A stretch of 16,462 nt of DNA from contig CAMDQV010000015.1 in NCBI GenBank assembly GCA_945906015.1, positions 1-16,462 on the forward strand, given 5' to 3'. Each line of letters starts with the position of its first letter. Position 1 is the first letter of the stretch. The notes beneath the pieces are model-generated. The model was not told the origin of the DNA. It saw only the letters and a program-made list of their open reading frames with translations, and did not search any database. Position numbers and translations under genes: made by a program. This DNA is from Pedobacter schmidteae (lineage in GTDB: Bacteria > Bacteroidota > Bacteroidia > Sphingobacteriales > Sphingobacteriaceae). Positions 8,217-15,832 of the stretch are shown piece by piece.

Positions 8217-8759
8217 TTATTTAGATGGTATATTTTCTTTTAATTTTGCCATGCAGATCTTAAGCCATGGTGTGTATAATTCAGAATTCAAACCAATTTC
8301 TATTTCAAGGTCAGGTATACTGATATATTTCCATTCCTGAACTTCGTTTAGATTAATTTCAGGTTCCTGGTCTGTTTGACCAATAAAAACATGGTCATAT
8401 TCGTGCTCGGTTAATCCATTTAAGAATTTATATTGATATAGAAAACTGAAGCTGAATTTCAGTTCAGCTCTCATTCCCATTTCTTCATACAATCTGCGAT
8501 TACAGGCATCCAATGTACTTTCTCCGGGTCTGGGATGGCTGCAACAGGTATTTGTCCATAATCCTGGAGAATGATATTTACCAGTAGCTCTTTGCTGAAG
8601 AAGAAGTTCTGATTGGGAATTAAAAATAAATATGGAGAACGCTCGATGAAGCAAGCCTTCGAGATGAACAGATAACTTATCCTGCACTCCTATTTGAATA
8701 TCTTGTTCATTAACCAGAATAAGTGTTTCATTTTGCCCATCAATCAAATGCTTTTTCAT
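8217..8759 (-). CDS. idi: Isopentenyl-diphosphate delta-isomerase, type I
   Basis: The 180-aa Nudix-fold enzyme interconverts isopentenyl and dimethylallyl diphosphate, supplying the starter unit for carotenoids. The active-site segment TNTCCSHP (69-76) holds C73, which matches the catalytic Cys of E. coli Idi, and the metal ligand H75. Further candidate metal ligands are H32 and H38 near the N-terminus. The Nudix-like helix is GESTLDACNRRLYEEMG (79-95), and E120 in EHEYDHVF corresponds to the catalytic Glu region. The length is typical (E. coli 182). The ATG lies 1 nt past the stop of the preceding gene, so translation is likely coupled. Its place downstream of crtB and crtI supports a precursor-supply role. 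Confidence 0.95.
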   Translation of the reverse strand: MKKHLIDGQNETLILVNEQDIQIGVQDKLSVHLEGLLHRAFSIFIFNSQSELLLQQRATGKYHSPGLWTNTCCSHPRPGESTLDACNRRLYEEMGMRAELKFSFSFLYQYKFLNGLTEHEYDHVFIGQTDQEPEINLNEVQEWKYISIPDLEIEIGLNSELYTPWLKICMAKLKENIPSK

Positions 8760-8760
8760 T

Positions 8761-9231
8761 CTATTTTGAATGTTTTAACAGGAATTCAATAATTATTTTT
8801 TTTAATTCCTGATCCTTCAATTTTGGTAAAGATTGGGAAATGAATGTTCTATCAAGATTTTTATCACTCTTGTAATTTAGAAATCCCGGAACATTTGTTT
8901 GAATGGTGTACCTTAAAAACCGGAGTTCCACATTCGTGTGATCTGCCTTAATTGCACTTTCAAGCATTAGCTTCCCTTTTTTAAAATACGATAATTTACT
9001 AAAAGGGTTAAAGGCATGTTTAGCCATTAACATAGTCGCTCCCCCCCTATATCCAAATAACAATGGATTATTAGTTTCATTAAACGGTTCCAGCAAACCA
9101 ATCATCTTAGTGCAGGCTTGTTCATTTGATGTGGCATTATGAAGCATGATTCTGACCTCCTTAATTGCTGGCACATTAGCAAATGTTGTAGTGCTGCAAA
9201 AAAAGAGCAAGAAACATAGGCTATTTTTCAT
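8761..9231 (-). CDS. Secreted protein of unknown function between crtB and idi
   Basis: The ATG at 9231 gives 156 aa and an ATGA overlap of 4 nt with the crtB stop; a TTG two codons upstream (9237) is less likely. The N-terminus is a Sec signal peptide (core LCFLLFFCSTTTFA, likely cleavage TFA|NV). A Cys lies in the core but there is no proper lipobox with the usual context. The mature part of about 138 aa is helical, with a stretch FLRYTIQTNVPGFLNY (near residues 104-119) that looks like a conserved family signature. No domain was recognised with confidence; similar proteins occur, from memory, in other Bacteroidota carotenoid clusters. An unusual G7 run (plus-strand C7 at 9041-9047) encodes part of GYRGGAT. 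Being exported while its neighbours are cytosolic or membrane-bound, it might serve pigment placement in the envelope, but this is a guess. Confidence 0.8.
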   Translation of the reverse strand: MKNSLCFLLFFCSTTTFANVPAIKEVRIMLHNATSNEQACTKMIGLLEPFNETNNPLLFGYRGGATMLMAKHAFNPFSKLSYFKKGKLMLESAIKADHTNVELRFLRYTIQTNVPGFLNYKSDKNLDRTFISQSLPKLKDQELKKIIIEFLLKHSK

Positions 9232-10064
9232 ACCCAATTCATTTTATTTTGGACCATGCAATTGATCATCAACCCGAATTTTCTTCCATTATTAATTCTG
9301 ACTCTTTCAGTCAGTACACGTTTAGCTGGAAGTTTTTTGATTTTATCAAATAGAGATTTATAATATACGTAAGCCAGATAAACTCCCCCTTTAGAGGATG
9401 AAGGAAGCATCTTTATACCCTTTAAAGCTATTTCGAAATCATCTTCAATTTCTTTTTCAATTTCAGCTTTTACCTCACTATTAAAATCAGATATATCAAC
9501 GTTTGGAAAATAACTTCGTCCTAATATGTGATAATCATCTTTTAAGTCTCTCAGGAAATTTACTTTTTGAAATGCTGCGCCCAATTTCATGGCATAAGGT
9601 TTCATTTTCTGAAATTCGTCAAGGTTTCCTTCTGTGAATACATGTAAACACATAAGTCCTACAACCTCTGCTGAACCTAGTATGTATTGTTCATACTTTT
9701 CAGGAGTATAATCTACCTTCTCAAGATCCATTTCCATGCTGTACATAAAGGTTTCAACCAAATCTGTACTAATATTGTATTGATGCACTGCTTGTTGAAA
9801 TGAATTTAAAATTGGATTAAGAGAAATTTTACTCTCAATGGCAGCAAATGTCTCCTCCTTAAATTTTGCAAGTAAAAATTTCTTGTCGAATCCTTCAAAA
9901 CTATCTACAATTTCATCTGCAAGGCGAACAAATCCATAAATAGAATATACTGAATTTCTTAAGCGATTACTTAAAAAATAAATACCCATTGAAAAACTGG
10001 TACTATAAGCACGGGTAGTCATTTTACTAATTTCTACCGAAAGATTATCATATAGTAATTTCAT
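9228..10064 (-). CDS. crtB: Phytoene synthase (squalene/phytoene synthase family)
   Basis: The 278-aa enzyme condenses two geranylgeranyl diphosphates to phytoene, the first step committed to carotenoids. The two aspartate-rich Mg-diphosphate motifs are present: DEIVD (50-54) and DLKDD (173-177, within NFLRDLKDD). The YSTSF segment (20-24) is typical of the substrate-binding flap, and GSAEVVGLMCLHVF (130-143) is a family signature. Length is near the low end of the usual 280-310. It starts 4 nt after crtI and overlaps the next gene by an ATGA. A C30 activity (CrtM/HpnC-like) cannot be fully excluded from sequence alone, but pairing with this CrtI favours phytoene. The GGPP synthase that would feed it is not in the window. 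Confidence 0.94.
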   Translation of the reverse strand: MKLLYDNLSVEISKMTTRAYSTSFSMGIYFLSNRLRNSVYSIYGFVRLADEIVDSFEGFDKKFLLAKFKEETFAAIESKISLNPILNSFQQAVHQYNISTDLVETFMYSMEMDLEKVDYTPEKYEQYILGSAEVVGLMCLHVFTEGNLDEFQKMKPYAMKLGAAFQKVNFLRDLKDDYHILGRSYFPNVDISDFNSEVKAEIEKEIEDDFEIALKGIKMLPSSSKGGVYLAYVYYKSLFDKIKKLPAKRVLTERVRINNGRKFGLMINCMVQNKMNWV

Positions 10065-10068
10065 TTCT

Positions 10069-11541
10069 CTAAGATTTTAAATATTTCATTAATTGACCGG
10101 CGGCAACTTTTCCTGAAATAATGGCAGGAGGAACACCAGGACCAGGCACAGTTAACTGGCCAGTATAAAACATATTTTTAATATTTTTATTTCTAATGCT
10201 TGGTTTTAGGTTAGCTGTTTGCATTAACGTGTTTGCAAGGCCGTAGGCATTTCCTTTAAATGAATTATAATCACTCACAAAATCCTGTACACAGTAAGAT
10301 TTTTTATAATCAATATGATCCGTAATATCTAGCTGAATGTGTTTTCCTAGACGATTGACCATGATTTTAAAGTATTTCTCTCTTAATTCTTCTGTATCCT
10401 TTAAACCAGGTGCTAAGGGCATCAGGAAAAATAGATTTTCATGACCCTCAGGTGCTACAGAATTATCCGATTGAGAGGGACAACAAACATAAAATAATGG
10501 CTTAGTTGGCCATTTTGGATCTTTATAAATCTCAATGGAGTGTAGTTCCAAATCCTCATCAAAAAAGAGTGTATGATGCTGAAGATGTTTGATTTTGGTA
10601 TTTAATCCAATATAAAATATCAAGGAAGAAGGTGCAAAGGTTTTTTTATCCCAATAACTCTCTTTATAGTTGCGATGAGACTCAGGAAGTAACTTACTCT
10701 CAACATGATGATAGTCTGCAGAGGCAATAATAGCATCACATTCTATTTTTTCTCCATTAACCATAATACTATTCATTTTGTTACCCTGAACAAGAATTTG
10801 TTCTACAGGCGAATTAAAATGAAATTTAACTCCATTTCTTTTTCCAACCTCCATCATCGCATTGATTACTTCAGCAAAACCACCTTCGGGGTACCAAGTA
10901 CCTAGCTTTAAGCCAGCATAATTCATTAGGCTGTAAAGTGCTGGTGTATCCTGTGGCATTGCCCCAAGAAATAAAACAGGGAATTCCATCAAAGAAATCA
11001 ATTTTGGATTGGAGAAAAATTTCCTGACATGTTTACGGAATGAACTGAATACCTGCAAACGGAATGTTCCTTTAATAAGTTCTAAATCCGCAAATTCTAA
11101 TAAAGAAAGACCAGGATTATAAACCAGGTTTCCCATCCCTGTTTCATATTTATACTGTGCCTCTTCCATAAATTTATCAAGCTGGGCAGCACCTCCCTTT
11201 TCTATAGATTCAAACATTCTTGACAGATCAGAATATTTTTCAGGTACACTCATTATTTCTCCCAGTGGAAATACAACATCAAAAGAGGGATTTAATAATT
11301 TTAATTTATAAAAATCTGAAACCTTATAATTAAAGTCAGAAAAGAATTTTTCAAAAACATCGGGCATCCAATACCAACTTGGCCCCATGTCAAATAAATA
11401 GTTGTTTACCTTTAATTGACGTGCTCTCCCTCCGGCTGTTGCGTTTTTTTCGAATACATGAACTTCATGCCCTGCAGCCGAAAGATATGCAGCAGCACTC
11501 AATCCAGAAAATCCTGAACCAATAACAATTACCTTAGACAT
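10069..11541 (-). CDS. crtI: Phytoene desaturase (CrtI-type, FAD-dependent)
   Basis: The 490-aa flavoprotein desaturates phytoene, probably to lycopene. The N-terminal Rossmann FAD motif is VIVIGSGFSGLSAAAYL (4-20) with the ribose-binding E31, followed by GGRAR (37-41) and DMGPSWYWMPDVFEKF (51-66), which are characteristic of CrtI. The C-terminal signature YTGQLTVPGPGVPPAIISGK (about 459-478) is also family-typical. Its start codon overlaps the stop of the regulator gene by 1 nt (TAATG), so the two are translationally coupled. The number of desaturation steps cannot be read from sequence. A CrtD- or CrtN-like role is the alternative, but it is the only CrtI homologue here and sits next to crtB. 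Confidence 0.95.
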   Translation of the reverse strand: MSKVIVIGSGFSGLSAAAYLSAAGHEVHVFEKNATAGGRARQLKVNNYLFDMGPSWYWMPDVFEKFFSDFNYKVSDFYKLKLLNPSFDVVFPLGEIMSVPEKYSDLSRMFESIEKGGAAQLDKFMEEAQYKYETGMGNLVYNPGLSLLEFADLELIKGTFRLQVFSSFRKHVRKFFSNPKLISLMEFPVLFLGAMPQDTPALYSLMNYAGLKLGTWYPEGGFAEVINAMMEVGKRNGVKFHFNSPVEQILVQGNKMNSIMVNGEKIECDAIIASADYHHVESKLLPESHRNYKESYWDKKTFAPSSLIFYIGLNTKIKHLQHHTLFFDEDLELHSIEIYKDPKWPTKPLFYVCCPSQSDNSVAPEGHENLFFLMPLAPGLKDTEELREKYFKIMVNRLGKHIQLDITDHIDYKKSYCVQDFVSDYNSFKGNAYGLANTLMQTANLKPSIRNKNIKNMFYTGQLTVPGPGVPPAIISGKVAAGQLMKYLKS

Positions 11542-12452
11542 TATATGGTATTGTGAGTGTTTAATTTTGTGCTTGATTTTAGAATAGCTGTAAGGCTTTC
11601 AACAGATTGAAGGTATTCTGTATTGACATTTAAATTAATCTGTTCAATTAATTTATTATTCCCAGCCAAATAAATTTTAGTGCCATTAAAAGAGGATACA
11701 AGCTTATCTAAGCTTTTTTGTATTTGTTCTGGCAAGTCATAATGAACTAAAAATAGTAACAGGTATTCAGGTTTAATTTGATCAATTACAGGAATAACAG
11801 AATCTATTGAAAGATTACTACCCAGATAAATCACTTTTTTTCCAAAAAGTCGAATGACTAATTGAGCATAAATTAAACCTATCTCATGAAACTCATTTTC
11901 AGGTAAAAATAATACCCAGCTTTCAGATGAAGGATCAGGTGCATCTAATGAGTTTAATAAAGCCAGAAGCTTTTGCCGTATCAGGTTACTTATAAAATGT
12001 TCATGTGCATTTGGTAAACTATCTGTGGCCCATAGGAGTCCTATACGCTCCATCATTGGATATATAACTTTAAAATAAGCATTTTTGATGCCTAACTTTG
12101 AAACACAATCAGAAAAAATAAGTTCAAAATAATTGGTATCATAGTTAATACCTGCAGCAATTAATTGAGAAACAAAATAGTTAGTCGAATCACTAAATTT
12201 AGAAGTAGTTAAATCAGAAACCTTTGAATATAGAACTTCATCAGGCAATGAACACAATAAGGATACCTTATGGCCATTCTCCAATAAAGTAACAATATTT
12301 AGCAGTCTCCTTAGCTGAGTACCGTCATAATACCTGGTATTCCCTTCAGAACGATTTGGCTTTAATCCATTATACCTTTGCTCCCAGATCCGAATGGTGT
12401 GTGATTTAATTCCTGAGAATTGGGAAAGTTGAGATATCGAAAAGGTATTCAT
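11541..12452 (-). CDS. CarH/LitR-like MerR regulator with cobalamin-binding domain (predicted light sensor)
   Basis: The 303-aa protein has an N-terminal MerR winged helix (about 3-70: FSISQLSQFSGIKSHTIRIW, then EQRYNGLKP and NTRYYDGTQLRRL). A helical middle (about 90-170) follows, then an alpha/beta cobalamin-binding domain (about 177-295). W141-x9-E151-H152 matches the W-x9-EH motif that shields adenosylcobalamin in CarH, and E187-F-H189-E-I-G192 matches the ExHxxG motif whose His is the lower cobalt ligand. In CarH the dark tetramer represses carotenoid genes and light breaks the Co-C bond, releasing DNA; this protein should act the same way. Its stop overlaps crtI by 1 nt, so it probably represses its own operon. 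The usual GG late in the domain is AGN (263-265) here. Direct B12 binding is predicted, not shown. Confidence 0.92.
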   Translation of the reverse strand: MNTFSISQLSQFSGIKSHTIRIWEQRYNGLKPNRSEGNTRYYDGTQLRRLLNIVTLLENGHKVSLLCSLPDEVLYSKVSDLTTSKFSDSTNYFVSQLIAAGINYDTNYFELIFSDCVSKLGIKNAYFKVIYPMMERIGLLWATDSLPNAHEHFISNLIRQKLLALLNSLDAPDPSSESWVLFLPENEFHEIGLIYAQLVIRLFGKKVIYLGSNLSIDSVIPVIDQIKPEYLLLFLVHYDLPEQIQKSLDKLVSSFNGTKIYLAGNNKLIEQINLNVNTEYLQSVESLTAILKSSTKLNTHNTI

Positions 12453-12480
12453 CGTTTAAATTTATGAAAAAAAATATATA

Positions 12481-12509
12481 CAAGAGTATTTACCTATTAT
12501 TTTTTACAA
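12481..12509 (-). promoter_or_regulatory. Predicted promoter of the regulator-carotenoid-photolyase operon
   Basis: On the minus strand TTG (12509-12507) and TACTCTTG (12488-12481) are 18 nt apart, close to the Bacteroidota pattern TTTG, 17-21 nt, TAnnTTTG, with one mismatch in the -7 element. It lies about 30-55 nt upstream of the regulator ATG at 12452 and is the best match in the 137-bp gap. The -33 TTG overlaps the first half-site of the candidate operator. Confidence 0.48.
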
Positions 12510-12545
12510 TTAGATGTAAATTGATTCAATTTTAACGAAAATTGT
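12506..12545. promoter_or_regulatory. Candidate operator: nested CAATT/AATTG half-sites at the operon promoter
   Basis: A perfect 15-bp palindrome AAATTGATTCAATTT (12518-12532) sits inside an outer inverted repeat ACAATT (12506-12511) / AATTGT (12540-12545), both centred near 12525. Seen otherwise, four half-sites occur: CAATT 12507 and 12527, AATTG 12519 and 12540, so like-oriented sites are 20-21 bp, about two helical turns, apart. The first overlaps the predicted -33 element, a natural place for repression. That the adjacent CarH-like protein binds here is inferred; the AT-rich setting makes part of this symmetry easier to get by chance. Confidence 0.42.
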
Positions 12546-12589
12546 TTAAGAAAAAAAAGAACATAAACCGAAAAATATAAAAAGCAGAA

Positions 12590-12994
12590 CTATAATTGCA
12601 CCTTTTTCCAATATTCTTCTACGATCATACCATTAGGTAGCACACCCTTAATCGTTAACCTATTCTGATCGATTACATAATTATAAATGATTAACTGATC
12701 AGTGTTTTGAGAAGGTCTGCTACTAAATTTACTGGTAATCATTAAGGTATCACTTTTTATTACATAGATACCAGAACTATACAATTCAGGTTTGGCTGAT
12801 CCTTCGATTAAAAATGCCTCAAAAGTATTTCCACTATATGTTCTTTGCATTTGAAAATCAGGTGATACCTTTTGTTCTCTTCCATTATATAAACCACCAT
12901 CATATTGCCAAGTTCCAATAATTGGATTCTTAGAACAGGATGAGGTTAAGATTATATACAATAAGATAAACGGTACTTTGTATATATTTTTCAT
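12590..12994 (-). CDS. Small lipoprotein of unknown function, downstream of hemF
   Basis: The 134-aa product has a lipoprotein signal peptide with lipobox LTSSC, acylation at C20, followed by SKN. The mature part (about 114 aa) is rich in beta strands and opens with NPIIGTWQYDGG, the GTW pattern common at the start of lipocalin-like Bacteroidota lipoproteins. It continues with strand-like segments such as SGIYVIKSDTLMIT and ends in EEYWKKVQL. A calycin or beta-barrel fold is plausible but unproven. It starts 10 nt after hemF and is probably co-transcribed with it. A link to porphyrin binding or envelope haem stress would be speculation. The gap that follows holds the promoter of the next operon and no clear terminator. 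Confidence 0.82.
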   Translation of the reverse strand: MKNIYKVPFILLYIILTSSCSKNPIIGTWQYDGGLYNGREQKVSPDFQMQRTYSGNTFEAFLIEGSAKPELYSSGIYVIKSDTLMITSKFSSRPSQNTDQLIIYNYVIDQNRLTIKGVLPNGMIVEEYWKKVQL

Positions 12995-13004
12995 TTGATT
13001 GAGT

Positions 13005-13913
13005 TTAGATCCAGTTAATTCCCTTTTTTAAAAGCCCAAGTGTTTTTTCTTCTTCTGAACCTGGTTTTGCATTAAAATTATATACCCAATTGGCTTGAGG
13101 TGGTAAACTCATCAGGATAGATTCAATCCTTCCATTGGTGTCAAGTCCGAATTTAGTTCCTGAATCATACACCAGATTGAATTCCGCATAACGACTCCTA
13201 CGCTGATATTGCCAAAGTTTTTCATCTTCCTTGACTAATTTTTCTTTATTTCTATTAATTAGTTCGATATAAACTGGTAAAAAGGTTCTACCAACCGCTT
13301 TTGAAAATTCAAAAATATCTGACCATTCAAGTCCGGTGGATTGCGGATTTAACCGATCATAAAATATTCCACCAATACCTCTGGTTTCCTGTCGATGTTT
13401 AATAAAAAAATAATCATCTGCCCAATTCTTAAATTTAAAATAGAAATCTGAATGAAATTTATCGCAGGTATGTTTGAGTGAACGATGAAAGAATCGAGCA
13501 TCATCTTCTATAACAAAATGTGGGCTAAGATCTATACCACCACCAAACCAACGCATTTCCTTTCCGGATTCACCTAACATTTCAAAATACCTTATATTCA
13601 TATGAATAATGGGTATCCATGGGTTATTTGGATGAATTACAATAGAAACCCCAGTAGCAAAAAAATCATCATCACTTACGCCAAATGCTTTTTTTATACT
13701 ATCAGGTAGTTTTCCATGAACAGCTGAAAAATTTACTCCTGCCTTTTCAAGCACATTTCCATTCTGGATAATCTGTGTGCGACCACCTCCTCCACCATCT
13801 CTATTCCAAATTTCTTCCTGAAATTTACCTTCGCCATCTGCTAATTCCAAACCAGCACATATTTCATTCTGAATCTGCTGATAGTGTTCAGCTATTTGCT
13901 CCTTAGTAATCAT
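13005..13913 (-). CDS. hemF: Oxygen-dependent coproporphyrinogen III oxidase
   Basis: The 302-aa cytosolic enzyme converts coproporphyrinogen III to protoporphyrinogen IX with O2, a late haem step. Family signatures are all present: NRDGGGGGRTQI (37-48), HPNNPWIPIIHMNIRYF (94-110), RWFGGGIDLSPH (121-132), HRQETRGIGGIFYDRL (173-188) and, near the C-terminus, RYAEFNLVYDSGTKFGL. Length matches E. coli HemF (299). The presence of this form implies haem synthesis under aerobic conditions. It lies 64 nt after the MFS transporter gene and 10 nt before a small lipoprotein gene. Its product pathway yields photosensitising porphyrins, which gives a possible reason for standing next to a light-response operon, though this could be coincidence. 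Confidence 0.97.
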   Translation of the reverse strand: MITKEQIAEHYQQIQNEICAGLELADGEGKFQEEIWNRDGGGGGRTQIIQNGNVLEKAGVNFSAVHGKLPDSIKKAFGVSDDDFFATGVSIVIHPNNPWIPIIHMNIRYFEMLGESGKEMRWFGGGIDLSPHFVIEDDARFFHRSLKHTCDKFHSDFYFKFKNWADDYFFIKHRQETRGIGGIFYDRLNPQSTGLEWSDIFEFSKAVGRTFLPVYIELINRNKEKLVKEDEKLWQYQRRSRYAEFNLVYDSGTKFGLDTNGRIESILMSLPPQANWVYNFNAKPGSEEEKTLGLLKKGINWI

Positions 13914-13977
13914 GGGTCAAAAGTGAGGTTTTTAGGCAATAACACGAATTAATTCTCAATATTCCCATTTTAACCGA

Positions 13978-15207
13978 TTAGCTTATTTCAAGGTAATCAA
14001 GATCTTTACCAAAAGTTTCTTTAAGCTGATAAAGAGCAATAAGTGCAATAATCAGTGAAACAAACCCCACCACTAAAGCACTATTGATAATTCCAATGCT
14101 ACCCTTTAATGTAGTAAATGATAAAGTTGCGAGCACTAAAGAACCTCTAACAAAATTTGGAACTGTTGTAGTTACGGTTGCTCTTAAATTTGTTCCAAAC
14201 TGCTCTGAAGCAATCGTAACAAAAGTTGCCCAATATCCTGAAGAGAATCCCAGGAATAAGGTTAGCCATATAAATTGTTGGGATGACATTCCTTCAGCAT
14301 TAAGAAATACAACAATACTCACTCCAGTAAGAAGCAGGAAAATTAGCATAACTTTTTTCCGTGAACGCCACATCTGACTCATAAAACCTGCTAAAATATC
14401 ACCCATAGCAATACCTATGTAACAGTACATAATACCTGTACCTGCAGAAAGAGGGTCTATTGAATTTAACTCCTTACCAAATTCAGGTGAGAATGTAACC
14501 AATACACCAACAACAAACCACAATGGAATGCCAATTAAAATACAGCTAAGATATTTTCTAAATTTTTTACCATCCGAAAACAACATAAATATATTACCAC
14601 GACTTACTCCATCACTTTTCTGATTTTTGAACATACCTGATTCAACCAATCCAACTCGCATCACTAAAAGAAGTAATCCCATTACACCACCTATGATATA
14701 GGATATTTCCCAGGTATAATTTTGACCAATTATGGCAGCTGCCACTGCTCCCATTAATCCAACACCGGCAACAATCATAGTTCCATAACCACGATTTTCT
14801 TTACTCATAGTTTCAGTAACTAGTGTTATACCAGCACCTAGCTCTCCTGCAAGCCCTATTCCTGCAATAAAACGAATAACTGCATAAGCAGGTATAGAAG
14901 TCACGAAACCATTCGCAAGATTTGCTATAGAATAGAGTAATATAGAACCAAAAAGAACGCTTATACGTCCTTTTTTATCACCTAGCACTCCCCATAAGAT
15001 ACCGCCTAGTAGCATTCCAAACATCTGACTATTAATCAACATAGTACCAACATCAAGTAAATCACTGTCTGGAACACCTAAGCCTTTCAGACTTTTTATT
15101 CGAATAACCGAAAAGAGGATTAAATCGTATATATCTACAAAATACCCTAAAGCGGCAACCAGAATAATTAATTTTACATTTTTTTTATTTGCGGCAATCT
15201 GATCCAT
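13978..15207 (-). CDS. Major facilitator superfamily transporter, substrate unknown
   Basis: The 409-aa membrane protein has about 12 hydrophobic segments in two halves. Motif A of MFS proteins lies between TM2 and TM3 (GGILWGVLGDKKGR, 68-81), TM1 carries paired aspartates (GYFVDIYDLILF, 21-32), and TM4 reads RFIAGIGLAGELGAG (112-126). This pattern is nearest the metabolite:H+ symporter and sugar-porter type, whose members carry organic acids, osmolytes or sugars by proton symport. The substrate cannot be told. It is 64 nt upstream of hemF and may share its transcript. A -7-like TATTTTTG lies upstream (minus strand, 15256-15249) but no -33 partner was seen. The 127-bp gap on its 5' side is shared with the divergent DUF4442 gene. 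Confidence 0.88.
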   Translation of the reverse strand: MDQIAANKKNVKLIILVAALGYFVDIYDLILFSVIRIKSLKGLGVPDSDLLDVGTMLINSQMFGMLLGGILWGVLGDKKGRISVLFGSILLYSIANLANGFVTSIPAYAVIRFIAGIGLAGELGAGITLVTETMSKENRGYGTMIVAGVGLMGAVAAAIIGQNYTWEISYIIGGVMGLLLLVMRVGLVESGMFKNQKSDGVSRGNIFMLFSDGKKFRKYLSCILIGIPLWFVVGVLVTFSPEFGKELNSIDPLSAGTGIMYCYIGIAMGDILAGFMSQMWRSRKKVMLIFLLLTGVSIVVFLNAEGMSSQQFIWLTLFLGFSSGYWATFVTIASEQFGTNLRATVTTTVPNFVRGSLVLATLSFTTLKGSIGIINSALVVGFVSLIIALIALYQLKETFGKDLDYLEIS

Positions 15208-15334
15208 ATCAATTATTTAAGTGTACAATCTACAAAAAAAATGAAAAACAAAAATAAAGGAAAGAAAGTTGATTCATCTTGTATAAATAAATGATAGTTT
15301 TAAAATCCAAGGCATTTTCCTGATATTTACAGAG

Positions 15335-15820
15335 ATGATTTTATCAGAAAATATGCTTAAATGGGTCATGCGATTTTACCCTCCCCTGTTTTTTCAACGG
15401 ATTTGGGTTAAAAAGTTTGACAAGAATTTTTCCGGTGTACACGTAAAAATTTTCAAAAGCTTTCTAAACATCAATTATAACAATTCTATATTCGGTGGTA
15501 CCATTTTTAGTGGTTCAGATCCATTCTATGCCATTCTTTTCGACCAAATCTTACAAAGAAAAAACATCAAATGTCGTGTTTGGCTTAAAAGTGCACGAAT
15601 CAATTATTTAAAACCCGGAAGAACAAGTTTAGTATTTAGTATTACGCTAACTGAGGCAGAAATTTTGGAAGCAGAGACCGCATTAAGAACGGTTGGCAAA
15701 TTTATAAAAGCCTATCCAATAAATATGTTCAACTCAAAAGGTGAACTTTGTGCTACTGTGATCAATGAAGTATATGTTCGAAACCTGTTTAAAGATGAAG
15801 AACATACTATTGCTTATTAA
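15335..15820 (+). CDS. DUF4442 hotdog-fold (thioesterase-like) protein
   Basis: The 161-aa cytosolic protein matches the DUF4442 pattern: an N-terminal helix with PPLFFQRIWVKKFDKNFSGV (16-35), the core LNINYNNSIFGGTIFSGSD (44-62) then PFYAILF, and a later sheet segment including VRNLF near the C-terminus. DUF4442 proteins have a hotdog fold related to acyl-CoA thioesterases, but most are uncharacterised and the acyl substrate is unknown. The ATG at 15335 is chosen; another in-frame ATG is at codon 7. The next gene starts 12 nt after the stop and is probably in the same transcript. It is divergent from the MFS gene. Confidence 0.87.
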   Translation: MILSENMLKWVMRFYPPLFFQRIWVKKFDKNFSGVHVKIFKSFLNINYNNSIFGGTIFSGSDPFYAILFDQILQRKNIKCRVWLKSARINYLKPGRTSLVFSITLTEAEILEAETALRTVGKFIKAYPINMFNSKGELCATVINEVYVRNLFKDEEHTIAY

Positions 15821-15832
15821 AAATTGATTAGA

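Noticed and set aside
9232..9237. TTG start for the secreted protein between crtB and idi
   Set aside because: An ATG two codons later gives the classical ATGA overlap with crtB and a better signal peptide start.
10705..10905. Plus-strand 66-codon frame inside crtI
   Set aside because: Antisense shadow of a clear crtI coding region.
14084..14377. Plus-strand 97-codon frame inside the MFS gene
   Set aside because: Antisense shadow of a membrane protein gene; hydrophobic stretches come from the reverse complement.
15824..15832. TTG start for the AlbA_2 protein
   Set aside because: The ATG at 15833 is a better start and loses only three residues.
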